The notes under the pieces: generated by a model
The model's input: the letters and a program-made list of their open reading frames with translations, nothing else
Database searches by the model: none
Told to the model about the DNA's origin: nothing
Made by a program: the position numbers and the translations under genes
Assembly (NCBI GenBank): GCA_017462265.1
Contig: JAFTRN010000048.1
Location: 1 to 53,958 of the forward strand
DNA: 53,958 nucleotides
From: Coprobacter sp.
Lineage (GTDB): Bacteria; Bacteroidota; Bacteroidia; Bacteroidales; UBA11471
Direction: 5' to 3'
Shown here: piece after piece, positions 35,816-44,978 of the stretch
Position numbering within the stretch: the first letter of the stretch is position 1
Layout of the letters: the number at the start of each line of letters is the position of its first letter

Positions 35816-36610
35816 ATGAAACAATATCTCGAGCTCTTACAGCGTGTACTCGATGAGGGTACTTACAAAGAGGATCGTACCGGGACCGGTACAATAAGTG
35901 TATTTGGTCATCAAATGCGCTTCAATCTCGAAGAGGGATTTCCGTTACTGACCACCAAGAAACTTCACCTCAAATCTATTATACACGAATTGCTTTGGTT
36001 CCTCAATGGAGATACCAATGTGAAATATTTGCAGGAAAATGGCGTGCGTATATGGAACGAGTGGGCCGATGCCGATGGAAACCTCGGCCACATTTATGGC
36101 TACCAATGGCGGTCGTGGCCCGACTATGATGGCGGACATATCGACCAAATAGCGCAGGCTGTCGAAACCATAAAAAACAATCCCGATTCTCGTCGTATTA
36201 TCGTCAGCGCTTGGAATGTGGCCGACCTCGACAAGATGAATCTGCCTCCCTGTCACGCTTTCTTCCAATTCTACGTTGCCGATGGACGTCTCAGTCTGCA
36301 ACTCTATCAGCGCAGTGCCGATATATTCCTCGGCGTGCCCTTCAATATCGCGTCGTATGCCTTGCTACTGATGATGATGGCGCAAGTTACCGGGCTGAAA
36401 GCCGGTGATTTCGTGCATACGTTGGGCGATGCCCATATTTACAAAAATCATCTCGAACAGGTACATCTCCAGCTTTCTCGTGAACCACGAGCTTTGCCCA
36501 CGATGACGATAAATCCCGAAGTCAAATCGATTTTTGATTTCAAATACGACGATTTTGTACTTACCGATTATGATCCGCACCCCCATATCAAAGGGGTAGT
36601 AGCCGTATAA
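35816..36610 (+). CDS. thyA: Thymidylate synthase
   Basis: 264 aa, same length as the E. coli enzyme. R-T-G-T-G-T near the start, active-site Cys in [23 protein letters not shown], and the terminal aromatic/Val end. Makes dTMP and dihydrofolate. Four bases before folA, which recycles its product. Confidence 0.98.
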   Translation: MKQYLELLQRVLDEGTYKEDRTGTGTISVFGHQMRFNLEEGFPLLTTKKLHLKSIIHELLWFLNGDTNVKYLQENGVRIWNEWADADGNLGHIYGYQWRSWPDYDGGHIDQIAQAVETIKNNPDSRRIIVSAWNVADLDKMNLPPCHAFFQFYVADGRLSLQLYQRSADIFLGVPFNIASYALLLMMMAQVTGLKAGDFVHTLGDAHIYKNHLEQVHLQLSREPRALPTMTINPEVKSIFDFKYDDFVLTDYDPHPHIKGVVAV

Positions 36611-36614
36611 AATT

Positions 36615-37109
36615 ATGCCTGTAATCACGATGATAGCCGCTGTCGCTGCCAATGGCGCGATAGGCAAAGACAACGACCTGTTGTGTCACCTGCCCAACGA
36701 CTTGAAACACTTCAAGGCTCTTACACTCGACCATACCGTGGTGATGGGACGGCGCACATTCGAGTCCTTGCCCGGAGGTGCCTTACCGCGTCGCAGGAAC
36801 GTGGTGCTTACCTCCGCACCGGCCTCAATGCCCTCTACCGTGGAGGCCTGCACCTCGTGGCAAGAGGTGGAGCAGGGGGCGGAACCCGATGAGGAATTGA
36901 TAATAATGGGGGGAGCTACACTCTATCGGCAGATGATAGAGCGGGCGCAACGAATGTATATCACCGAAATACATCATGAGTTTCCCGAGGCCGATGTCTT
37001 TTTCCCCGAGATAGATAAGTCGCAATGGCGGGAGGTTGCCCGAGAGGATTTCCGGCCCGATGAACGCCACGCCTATCCCTATTCTTTCGTGACCTACGAA
37101 CGCGTCTGA
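36615..37109 (+). CDS. folA: Dihydrofolate reductase
   Basis: 164 aa. I-A-A-V-A-A-N-G-A-I-G, L-P-N-D-L-K-H-F-K, V-M-G-R-R-T-F-E-S-L-P and M-G-G-A-x-L-Y give the cofactor and folate sites. Restores tetrahydrofolate after thyA. Convergent with the glycosyltransferase, separated by a bidirectional terminator. Confidence 0.97.
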   Translation: MPVITMIAAVAANGAIGKDNDLLCHLPNDLKHFKALTLDHTVVMGRRTFESLPGGALPRRRNVVLTSAPASMPSTVEACTSWQEVEQGAEPDEELIIMGGATLYRQMIERAQRMYITEIHHEFPEADVFFPEIDKSQWREVAREDFRPDERHAYPYSFVTYERV

Positions 37110-37123
37110 TTATTGGATATACG

Positions 37124-37167
37124 ATGCAAGCGGGCCTCTTTCATAGAAATAAGGAGGCCCGCTTGCA
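37124..37167 (+). terminator. Bidirectional terminator between folA and the glycan operon
   Basis: TGCAAGCGGGCCTC (37125-37138) pairs with GAGGCCCGCTTGCA (37154-37167), 14 bp without mismatch. It separates two convergent transcripts. Confidence 0.88.
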
Positions 37168-37192
37168 TAAAAAGATTCAGGTAAACAACTGC

Positions 37193-38218
37193 TTATTGTA
37201 TGGTATGATTTTCGAGAGCCGCTATTATATCCCCCAACATTTCTCCGTTTTTCAACTTTTGTGAGAAATATTTCAATGAATCGGTCATAATATTTTTATC
37301 CTCGTCTGAAATTGAGGCTATCTTATCCGCTATTTCATGCACTGATTTTACAGATATGCCTAAATGGTTGTTTGTGATGAAATCTTTCAGAGAGGATTCG
37401 TCCCATACGATTACCGGTTTCTCCGAGGCGATATATAATGAGATTTTATGCGAAGAGTTTACAGCGAGATATTTACCCATAAGACCGGTGCAGGTTTCTA
37501 AGTTGTTTCCGTCCCACACCAACCCCCAATCACCTTTTATATCCGCAATATCGTTAGCGGCAAATTTCCCTATATAATGCACATTCTCGCCTATTTCGTC
37601 CTGTATGGCAGGTAATCCATATAAGAGAAAATCTACGTTGTGTACTTTCGGTAATTCTGTGAGAAATCTGCTTTTACTCATATTCCCGGCAAAAACAACC
37701 CGGTTCTCATAGCTCGATTTATAATTATTGCTAACGTCTGTGATATAGTCAAATAGGTATAAAATTTTGATTTTGGCCTCTTGTACCCCCAAACTCTGTA
37801 AAATATCTTTCATACGAGGTGTGTGGCAAACGACCATTTCCGCGCGTGTTAATATGTCATTTTCTTTTTGCCCATTTTCGTTTCTCAATGAGTTCAGGTC
37901 GTGTATAAGCAGCTGTATTTTTACCTGTTTCCAATAGAGAATACGATAATATGCCGCGATGAAAGCTCGATGTATGTAGTATGGATATTGTACAAACACT
38001 ATATCGCCCTTTTTGAGGGTAAAAAGCATTTTTAGCATACTATATAACGACATTATAAGTCGCCACCATTTCGATTTGTGAGTGTTATTGCTCAGGCACA
38101 CCGGTAGAGCCGAGTATGCTTTTGTTTCTAATATGGCATTGACATCTATTACGGCTTTTGTGCCGGCATTATAATTTTCTCCGACGCAAATATCTCGAAG
38201 ATAATACTTTCTACACAT
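37193..38218 (-). CDS. Glycosyltransferase, probable galactofuranosyltransferase
   Basis: 341 aa, GT-B-like. The centre has V-V-F-A-G-N-M-S-K-S-R-F and W-G-L-V-W-D-G-N, and the acceptor part Y-L-A-V-N-S-S-H-K-I-S-L-Y-I-A, a pattern I associate with beta-1,6-galactofuranosyltransferases. It is the last gene of an operon that also encodes UDP-galactopyranose mutase, which would supply UDP-Galf. Linkage and acceptor are inferred. Confidence 0.8.
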   Translation of the reverse strand: MCRKYYLRDICVGENYNAGTKAVIDVNAILETKAYSALPVCLSNNTHKSKWWRLIMSLYSMLKMLFTLKKGDIVFVQYPYYIHRAFIAAYYRILYWKQVKIQLLIHDLNSLRNENGQKENDILTRAEMVVCHTPRMKDILQSLGVQEAKIKILYLFDYITDVSNNYKSSYENRVVFAGNMSKSRFLTELPKVHNVDFLLYGLPAIQDEIGENVHYIGKFAANDIADIKGDWGLVWDGNNLETCTGLMGKYLAVNSSHKISLYIASEKPVIVWDESSLKDFITNNHLGISVKSVHEIADKIASISDEDKNIMTDSLKYFSQKLKNGEMLGDIIAALENHTIQ

Positions 38219-38273
38219 ATTCTACTCGTTAAATTTTAGAAGCTGTTTCCGTTTTATACCTGAGATAGAGTTG

Positions 38274-39392
38274 CTATAATTTCAAGTTGAGTACACGTTC
38301 TACAATAGGCGCCATATCGTAATACTTGTATTCGGCCAGCCTTCCACCAAAGATTACACGGCTTTCTTGTTCGGCCAACTCTTTATATCGGTTATAAAGA
38401 ATGGTATTTTGTGCATCATTTATCGGATAGTAGGGCTCCATACCATCGGTCCATTCGGTAGAATACTCTCTACTAATAACCGTTTTGGGGCAATGATACA
38501 CATCGTTTCCGAACATCTCGAAATGTTTATGTTCTATAACTCGGGTATAAGGCACATCTCTATCGGTGTAATTCACGACGGCATTACCTTGATAGTTGGG
38601 GCAATCGAGGATTTCTTGCTCGAATCTTACGGTTCTATATTCTAACTTACCAAATCTGTATTCGTAATACTCGTCGATTTTTCCGGTGAACACAATTTTT
38701 TCGGCCAATGAATCCCAGTATTCGCGGTCGGCAAAAAAATCTACTCCGGTTTTTACCTCCACACCCTCTAACAGACCGGCGATAAGTTTATTGTAACCGC
38801 CTATAGGTATGCCTTGATATTTGTCATTGAAGTAGTTATTGTCGAAGACCATTCTCACCGGCAGACGTTTGATTATGAACGCCGGTAATTCTTCGCATGA
38901 GCGCCCCCATTGCTTTTCGGTATATCCTTTAATGAGTTTCTCGAAAATATCCTTACCGACCAATGTCAAAGCCTGTTCTTGCAGATTGCGAGGCTCTCTC
39001 CCTGCCAATTGCTCCATAGCTTCGGTACGCTGTTCGGCTATCTTGGCCTCGGCTTCTGCCGGCGTTTTTACCCCCCACATTCTATTGAAGGTGTTCATGT
39101 TGAACGGGAGATTATATAACTCTCCTTTGTAATTGGCTATCGGGCTGTTGGTATATCTGTTAAACTCTACGATGGAGTTTACAAAGTCCCATACCGCTTT
39201 ATTGTTGGTATGGAATATGTGTGCACCGTATTTATGCACATTTATACCCTCTGCCTCCTCGCAGTATAAATTACCGCCCGTGTGGTGACGCTTATCGAGT
39301 ACAAGACATCGCTTACCGGCCAACTTCGCTTTGTAGGCGCACATCGAGCCATATAATCCGGCTCCGACAATGAGGTAATCATATCGGCTCAT
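38274..39392 (-). CDS. glf: UDP-galactopyranose mutase
   Basis: 372 aa from the ATG at 39392, overlapping the acyltransferase stop by ATGA. FAD site Y-L-I-V-G-A-G-L-Y-G-S at the N-terminus, then H-x-G-G-N and Y-G-A-H-I-F-H-T, and E-K-Q-W-G. Interconverts UDP-Galp and UDP-Galf. The longer frame upstream is antisense-like and unlikely. Confidence 0.97.
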   Translation of the reverse strand: MSRYDYLIVGAGLYGSMCAYKAKLAGKRCLVLDKRHHTGGNLYCEEAEGINVHKYGAHIFHTNNKAVWDFVNSIVEFNRYTNSPIANYKGELYNLPFNMNTFNRMWGVKTPAEAEAKIAEQRTEAMEQLAGREPRNLQEQALTLVGKDIFEKLIKGYTEKQWGRSCEELPAFIIKRLPVRMVFDNNYFNDKYQGIPIGGYNKLIAGLLEGVEVKTGVDFFADREYWDSLAEKIVFTGKIDEYYEYRFGKLEYRTVRFEQEILDCPNYQGNAVVNYTDRDVPYTRVIEHKHFEMFGNDVYHCPKTVISREYSTEWTDGMEPYYPINDAQNTILYNRYKELAEQESRVIFGGRLAEYKYYDMAPIVERVLNLKL

Positions 39393-40369
39393 AATCTGAA
39401 TATTTTGTTTACTACAGGGATTTTCATTATCACATAAGCGCATATAATGGATATGACGGAAACGATAACCCAATCTACCGCCGGGCTTACTATTCCGGCC
39501 ATATTATATATGTGTTTCCAAATGTATTGAATGACAAACATATGGATTGTATACACGGGAAGAAACAGGAGCGAAAGATTTTTCAGTAATAAACTCGGCT
39601 TTATCGTACGATCTGTGATATATTTGAATAGAATGCTTACTAATAGCATCACGACTATCGACGAATAGAAATATTCACAATATTCTACCCCTATAAACGG
39701 AGTGGTTACTATTTGCAATACAATATTACCCACCAATAATAATACGATGTAGAGGAGAGAGATTTTTCGGGGAGGTAACGTTTTGACATATCCGCCTAAA
39801 CAGAAATAAAAGAGCCAATTCCACGCCCTTAGTGGTTGAGAGACCTCTAACTCGAAACCGCAATAGATATTTCCTATAAAAGCAATGTTGCATACGAGCA
39901 ATAGGGCGATTAATATTCCGAAAAATATTTGGCTCCTTTCACTATATAACCGGTTCAGTAGGGGGAGAAGTGCATAAATGATAATCATAGCCCCGAAATA
40001 CCAAAATATAGAGAGTGGGCCATCTTGTAAAAAAGCACCCTCCAAATATTGTAACAACAGTACGAGGTCGAATGTCTGATTTTTGATAGAATATAATCCC
40101 CAATACGACACGACGATAATACCTACAAATCGTATAATCTTGGCTATTTTGGTTAATGCGTATCGATAGTTGATGTTTTCTCGTCCCAGCATTAAATATC
40201 CACTTGTCATGAAAAACAAGGGTATGGCCACAACGGCTGTTCTGTATAGTATATCGGCAAGTGTAAAGGTTGTCGGCACTATATAGCGGAATGTTGAGTG
40301 TAAGCATATTACCCCAAGCATAGCGACTATCTTTACCATATCCAGCGAATAATTTCGATTATTCATCAC
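39389..40369 (-). CDS. Acyltransferase family membrane protein
   Basis: 326 aa with about ten helices, acyltransferase-3 family: R-N-Y-S-L-D-M-V-K-I-V-A-M-L-G-V-I-C-L-H-S near the start carries the catalytic His region. Probably O-acetylates the exported glycan. Overlaps wzx by 11 bases and glf by 4. Confidence 0.88.
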   Translation of the reverse strand: MMNNRNYSLDMVKIVAMLGVICLHSTFRYIVPTTFTLADILYRTAVVAIPLFFMTSGYLMLGRENINYRYALTKIAKIIRFVGIIVVSYWGLYSIKNQTFDLVLLLQYLEGAFLQDGPLSIFWYFGAMIIIYALLPLLNRLYSERSQIFFGILIALLLVCNIAFIGNIYCGFELEVSQPLRAWNWLFYFCLGGYVKTLPPRKISLLYIVLLLVGNIVLQIVTTPFIGVEYCEYFYSSIVVMLLVSILFKYITDRTIKPSLLLKNLSLLFLPVYTIHMFVIQYIWKHIYNMAGIVSPAVDWVIVSVISIICAYVIMKIPVVNKIFRL

Positions 40370-41810
40370 TCTTTCCCTTTTTTAATACGAAGTTTATGAC
40401 AGAGAATAGAATATCGTCTTTTTTGTAGAGAAGATACCCCAGATATATACCGCCACCGACCAAAACCGAGGCTGCGGTTTGCACCCAGATGTCATCAAAT
40501 GAGCGCATGATGAAAAATACGAAAACACTCATTGCAACGGTGGCTAAGAGGTATTGTCCGCATCGAATATCTTTGAGTTTGAAAGGTATATATTTCCTGC
40601 CAAATATGACCTGTATGATTAGCACCACAAGTTCGGCCACAAATGTTGCGATTGCCGCGCCGACTTCGGCCAATAGTGGTATTAAAATCAGGTTCAGTAT
40701 CAGATTGAATACAGCTCCCCCCAACGTACTCCATATCACGATATTTTCTTTGTTTTGGGGATATAATACCTGTAAACCTATGACGTTGCTCAATCCTATG
40801 AATAGGATAATGGGGGCGGTCCAGTATAATACGGGAATAGACTCCGCAAACATCTCTCCACAGAAAATAGTGATTACGGGAGTGGCTAATAACATTAGCC
40901 CAGTCATTGCGGGCAGTGCCATACATATCACCAATCGGGTGGCTTTTACGATTACCTCACCAAACTCTTTGAACTTTCCGGTCTCTATCAGGTTCGAACA
41001 TCTGGGTATCATTACCACCCCGAGCGAAGCTACAACGGTCAGTATGATATAGGCTACTTTATATCCGGCAGTGTATAGTCCCACGGCCTTATCGCCCTGT
41101 AAAAATCCGAGCATCACCGTATTGAGGTTGATATAAATACTGGTAATAAGGTTGAATGCGAATATATGTATAGCAGGTTTTATGTGTCGGGTTATGTGTA
41201 GTTGTTTCCACTTTATTTGAGCGAAATGGATATATTTCCTTAAATGAACGAAATTTATAAAGTTGTTGCCTACGGTCGAGCCTACCGTTATAGCACCATA
41301 TATGAGCAGGTCGTTTTTGTCTTTTACAAACAGGAAGAGAGAGAGGGCCATCAGTGTACGCACGATGACGGCTCGTATGGTTATAAATTTAAAATCTTCT
41401 ATCCCTTGATAGAACCAATTTACGCCTATACCGGTGAACAGTATCGAGAGGCTCAAAATATAGAAGAGTGTCGCATCGGTACTGATACGGGGTACAAATT
41501 CGGCCAAAGCCCATACCGCTACATAGCCCAGAATACATAGTACCAAGCTCAGTGTGATTATTTCTACGGCTATCTTATTGCGTAAAGGTATGTTGTCCCT
41601 GTATTTGGCTATCTCTTTTACCGCGTACATAGGAATTCCCAGGCAGGTGAAAAGCACTATATAATTCACTATCGAGGTAAGAAAGTTTACAACCCCTATA
41701 CCATCAGACAATAGAATACGAGACACGTATGGGAACGTTATCACCGGAAATATAATTCCGGTAATGACGTTTATATAGTTTAGTATGACGTTTCCTTTTA
41801 ACGATGGCAT
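40359..41810 (-). CDS. Wzx-type oligosaccharide flippase
   Basis: 483 aa from the ATG at 41810 (M-P-S-L-K-G-N). About 12-14 membrane helices; N-terminal G-I-I-F-P-V-I-T-F-P-Y-V-S-R-I-L is typical of polysaccharide-transport (RfbX/Wzx) proteins. Flips undecaprenyl-linked repeats to the periplasmic side. First gene of the operon. No Wzy polymerase is nearby. Confidence 0.9.
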   Translation of the reverse strand: MPSLKGNVILNYINVITGIIFPVITFPYVSRILLSDGIGVVNFLTSIVNYIVLFTCLGIPMYAVKEIAKYRDNIPLRNKIAVEIITLSLVLCILGYVAVWALAEFVPRISTDATLFYILSLSILFTGIGVNWFYQGIEDFKFITIRAVIVRTLMALSLFLFVKDKNDLLIYGAITVGSTVGNNFINFVHLRKYIHFAQIKWKQLHITRHIKPAIHIFAFNLITSIYINLNTVMLGFLQGDKAVGLYTAGYKVAYIILTVVASLGVVMIPRCSNLIETGKFKEFGEVIVKATRLVICMALPAMTGLMLLATPVITIFCGEMFAESIPVLYWTAPIILFIGLSNVIGLQVLYPQNKENIVIWSTLGGAVFNLILNLILIPLLAEVGAAIATFVAELVVLIIQVIFGRKYIPFKLKDIRCGQYLLATVAMSVFVFFIMRSFDDIWVQTAASVLVGGGIYLGYLLYKKDDILFSVINFVLKKGKSDE

Positions 41811-41857
41811 TATGTAATATTTCCGGCTCTTGGCGATAGACAATATCTATCCACATA

Positions 41858-41865
41858 CAAAGATA
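41858..41865 (-). promoter_or_regulatory. -7 box of the galactofuranose operon
   Basis: Minus-strand TATCTTTG, 48 bases before the wzx start; no clear -33. Confidence 0.6.
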
Positions 41866-42055
41866 ACTCTTTTTCACAATAACCACAAGAAGTCGTATTG
41901 AATTTATAGTTCGAGGGGCAAGCGGATATTTTATGGAAATTTTTACGGATTTGTTGTTTATGGAAAGAATTTTATTTCTATCTTCGCATCAAACACCAAA
42001 AATATCAAAAACAAGAAACAGAGAATTATAATTTTACATATTAACACGAAGCATT

Positions 42056-42259
42056 AGCTATTATTTCGCGTTCTGCTAAAAGCGTAGGAAACTGTTAGTG
42101 ATATAAAAGAACCCCAAATAATAGGTAAAGTTCTGTAACGTATAGAACTTTTATCACCATTAATAGTGTAATGCTCATACCCCCTAAGGGTTTGAGTATG
42201 CTTATTATGGTGATAGAGGTTTCATCCTACGCTACCTCGCAGAACGCAATAAGATGGCT
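42056..42259 (+). ncRNA. Structured non-coding RNA upstream of the methylase
   Basis: Nested pairing over about 200 bases with no ORF. The closing stem is 42056-42076 with 42239-42259 (nine contiguous pairs GCGTTCTGC / GCAGAACGC, seven outer pairs). The second stem is a perfect 9 bp, AGCGTAGGA (42081-42089) with TCCTACGCT (42225-42233). Inner helices are 42153-42165 with 42201-42214, a tip CTCATACCC / GGGTTTGAG, and a side hairpin AAAGTTCT / AGAACTTT (42127-42151). T7 follows at 42266-42272. The long rod with a central bulge recalls 6S RNA, but I cannot confirm this; a leader regulating the methylase is the alternative. TATCTTCG at 41980-41987 could be the -7 box. The rest of 41811-42055 shows only promoter sequence. 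Confidence 0.5.
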
Positions 42260-42284
42260 CAGCCCTTTTTTTATTGCGTTTCGA

Positions 42285-42315
42285 GATTGATAGTTATGCT
42301 TCATAACTATCAATC
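42285..42315 (+). promoter_or_regulatory. Perfect hairpin at the methylase start
   Basis: GATTGATAGTTATG (42285-42298) and CATAACTATCAATC (42302-42315) form a 14-bp stem with a 3-base loop, ending 4 bases before the ATG. It would cover the ribosome binding region or serve as a protein binding site, as expected for control of a modification gene. Confidence 0.65.
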
Positions 42316-42319
42316 TATC

Positions 42320-43321
42320 ATGGCGGGTAATAAAAATCTGCAAGCTGCAAATAGGGCAAAAAATAATGAATTTTATACATTTCTTTCAGATATAGAGAAT
42401 GAACTGCGACATTATAAGGAGCACTTTCGAGGAAAGACCGTATTGTGTAATTGTGATGATCCGCGAGTGAGTAATTTCTTCCATTATTTTGCCTACAATT
42501 TCGAGCACCTGGGGCTGAAAAAGCTCATTACCACCTGTTACAAAAATCAAGATATGAACTTGTTTAGTGCCGGCGAGTGCGAACAAGCGGTCTATTTGGT
42601 GTATGAGGGCGATAAAAATGGAAATCGGGTTCCCGATGTGTCCGAGATTGGGGTGCGTCCGTTGCGAGGAGATGGCGACTTTCGCAGTGCCGAGTGTGTG
42701 GAGTTGCTACGCGAGGCCGATATTGTGGTTACCAACCCGCCATTCTCTTTGTTTCGTGAGTATGTGGCGCAACTGATAAAATATGATAAAAAATTTTTGA
42801 TAATAGGAAATCAAAATGCATTCTCATATAAAGAGATATTCCCATTAATAAAAGAGAATTATATATGGACTGGGTATAATTTGGTGAAAGAGTTTGCACA
42901 ACCAGATGGTACAACAAAGAAATTTGGGAATGTTTGTTGGTTTACCAATCTTGATATAAAGAAACGTCACGAAGATTTAATTCTTTATAAAACGTATAAT
43001 CCTACCGAATACCCTACATATATTAATTATAATGCAATAGAGGTTTCAAAAACGGAATATATACCAATGGATTATGAAGGAATAATGGGTGTCCCTATTA
43101 CTTTCTTAGATAAATATAATCCGTCTCAATTTGAAATTATTGGAATAGGTAATGGAGGTGAATTAGGTATATTATGCGGCATAAGTTCCAACTTGTCAGA
43201 AGAAGAATGTAATGCATTGTTTAGAGAAGATAAAAGTTTTCGTAAAGGAAAGTTGTGTTATAGAAATAATGGCATTTTGATAGGGTGTTATGCCCGAATA
43301 CTTATTCGTAAAAAGAGATAG
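42320..43321 (+). CDS. EcoRI-type adenine-specific DNA methyltransferase
   Basis: 333 aa from the ATG at 42320 (M-A-G-N-K-N-L); the longer frame would translate the hairpin. N-terminal K-N-N-E-F-Y-T and the catalytic V-V-T-N-P-P-F-S-L-F match EcoRI-family N6-adenine methylases. The first 150 codons have mixed composition; from about 42775 the gene is strongly AT-rich to the end, so it may be a recombinant. Four bases separate it from the DUF262/HNH gene, its probable restriction partner. Confidence 0.88.
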   Translation: MAGNKNLQAANRAKNNEFYTFLSDIENELRHYKEHFRGKTVLCNCDDPRVSNFFHYFAYNFEHLGLKKLITTCYKNQDMNLFSAGECEQAVYLVYEGDKNGNRVPDVSEIGVRPLRGDGDFRSAECVELLREADIVVTNPPFSLFREYVAQLIKYDKKFLIIGNQNAFSYKEIFPLIKENYIWTGYNLVKEFAQPDGTTKKFGNVCWFTNLDIKKRHEDLILYKTYNPTEYPTYINYNAIEVSKTEYIPMDYEGIMGVPITFLDKYNPSQFEIIGIGNGGELGILCGISSNLSEEECNALFREDKSFRKGKLCYRNNGILIGCYARILIRKKR

Positions 43322-43325
43322 AACC

Positions 43326-44429
43326 ATGAAAATAGAGTTGAGAAATATTACAGTGCGAGAGCTGGTTGCCGGCTATAAGGACAATAACGATGGCGGTGTA
43401 GTAGGTTACGGCGGGAAACTCGATATACGACCGCCCTATCAACGCGAATTTATTTACAAAGAGCGTCAGCGCGAGGCGGTAATCGATACCCTCACCAAGG
43501 GTTTCCCGCTCAATGTGATGTATTGGGCGGTACGCGACGACGGCACCTATGAGGTCATCGACGGACAGCAACGCACCATATCCATTTGTCAATATGTATG
43601 TGGCGACTATTCCGTGGTCGTAGGCGATTTCCCTCACCCGCGTACCTACCACAACCTGCAAGAGAGTGAGCAACAGCGTATTCTCGATTACGAACTCACC
43701 ATCTACTTTTGCAGCGGTAGTGATGTGGAAAAACTGCAATGGTTCAAAACCATAAATATTGCCGGTGAGAAACTTACCGACCAAGAGTTGCGCAATGCCG
43801 TGTATGCCGGTCCGTGGGTGAGCGATGCCAAGCGCTATTTCAGCCGGCCCAATAGTGCGGCCTATGGCTTGGGTAGTGATTATCTGTCGGGTACACCTAT
43901 TCGTCAGGATTATTTAGAGACCGCCATCAAGTGGATTTCGGGTGATGCGATAGATGCCTATATGGCTGCACATCAACACGATGCCAATGCATTGGCTCTG
44001 TGGCGATACTATCAGGATGTAATAGCCTGGGTGCAGGGTACGTTTGTAAGGAAACGAGCAAAATTTATGAAAGGTGTCGAGTGGGGATTTCTCTACAATC
44101 TCTATAAAGACAATGTGTACGATACCGACCACCTCGAGAAGGAGACCGCCCGCCTGATGATGGACGATGATGTGACCAACAAGAAGGGTATCTATGAATA
44201 TCTGCTCGACGGGAAGGAGAAGCATCTCAATATACGTGCTTTCACCCCGGCCGAGAAACAGGCGGCCTATGAACGGCAACAGGGGCGTTGTACTCGATGT
44301 GGTGAGCATTTTGACTTTGCCCATATGGAGGGCGACCACATCGTGCCGTGGCACAGGGGTGGAAAGACCAATAGCGACAATTGCCAGATGCTGTGCATCT
44401 CGTGCAATCGCGAGAAATCGGGCAAATAA
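43326..44429 (+). CDS. DUF262 / HNH endonuclease
   Basis: 367 aa. N-terminal DUF262 (GmrS-like NTPase/nickase fold) with P-P-Y-Q-R-E-F-I-Y and V-I-D-G-Q-Q-R-T. C-terminal HNH nuclease with C-T-R-C-G, G-D-H-I-V-P-W-H-R-G-G and C-Q-M-L-C-I-S-C-N. DUF262-HNH proteins cut foreign DNA in GmrSD- and SspE-like systems. Next to an adenine methylase it is likely the effector of a restriction system. GC content is higher than in the methylase 3' half. Ends 8 bases from the convergent lipoprotein gene. Confidence 0.88.
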   Translation: MKIELRNITVRELVAGYKDNNDGGVVGYGGKLDIRPPYQREFIYKERQREAVIDTLTKGFPLNVMYWAVRDDGTYEVIDGQQRTISICQYVCGDYSVVVGDFPHPRTYHNLQESEQQRILDYELTIYFCSGSDVEKLQWFKTINIAGEKLTDQELRNAVYAGPWVSDAKRYFSRPNSAAYGLGSDYLSGTPIRQDYLETAIKWISGDAIDAYMAAHQHDANALALWRYYQDVIAWVQGTFVRKRAKFMKGVEWGFLYNLYKDNVYDTDHLEKETARLMMDDDVTNKKGIYEYLLDGKEKHLNIRAFTPAEKQAAYERQQGRCTRCGEHFDFAHMEGDHIVPWHRGGKTNSDNCQMLCISCNREKSGK

Positions 44430-44437
44430 GGCCTTGT

Positions 44438-44890
44438 CTATTTATACACCAGTGTGATGACACCGCCCTCGCGGTCGAATTTGAGGGCGACAACGGGGCG
44501 TGTACCCAATTCGGTATAATAGCCGTAATCTTCGACACTGACCAATGTAACCGCTGTCTCGGGGTAGTGGGTGTATATGTAGGTAGTGACACTGCCGGGC
44601 AATAGGGCATAGAGCACTCCTTGCGGTATGTTGGTGCCGTCGCCATTCACACACTGACAGCCTCCTTCGCCATAGAAGAATATCGTAAAACCGTTGTCTA
44701 ATTTCACGGTATAGCGAGGATTGTCGTGTTTCTTCTCGATGCGACTTACAGGTATGTTCTCGAAGTAGGTCGATAGGAAGGTCTTGCTCTCGGTGGGGAG
44801 GCTTTCGTAGGTAATGTCGTCCTCTTTTTCGCACCCGGTAACGAACAGGGTCAATAAGGCAATGAGGGTAATGACGAAACGCGATTTCAT
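44438..44890 (-). CDS. PepSY-like periplasmic lipoprotein
   Basis: 150 aa. Lipobox L-F-V-T-G-C. The body has the repeated P-x-x-x-x-x-F-L-S-T-Y-F and Y-x-V-x-L-D-N-G-F pattern of putative beta-lactamase-inhibitor-like PepSY-like proteins in Bacteroidota; a C-x-C pair (G-C-Q-C) is in the middle. Exact function unknown. Confidence 0.8.
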   Translation of the reverse strand: MKSRFVITLIALLTLFVTGCEKEDDITYESLPTESKTFLSTYFENIPVSRIEKKHDNPRYTVKLDNGFTIFFYGEGGCQCVNGDGTNIPQGVLYALLPGSVTTYIYTHYPETAVTLVSVEDYGYYTELGTRPVVALKFDREGGVITLVYK

Positions 44891-44915
44891 AATAAGAAAG
44901 TTTATTAATAAAACA

Positions 44916-44948
44916 CGCCTCTGCTTCGAATGTTTCGAGGCAGAGGCG
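44916..44948 (-). terminator. Terminator of dsbD
   Basis: CGCCTCTGC / GCAGAGGCG with an inner TTCGA / TCGAG extension, followed on the minus strand by TGTTTTATT. Confidence 0.85.
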
Positions 44949-44978
44949 AATTATAGATAAATTAGGATTTAGAAGTTG

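Noticed and set aside
42056..42259. Retron msr-msd RNA
   Set aside because: The paired ends are similar to a retron's a1/a2 repeats, but no reverse transcriptase is encoded downstream.
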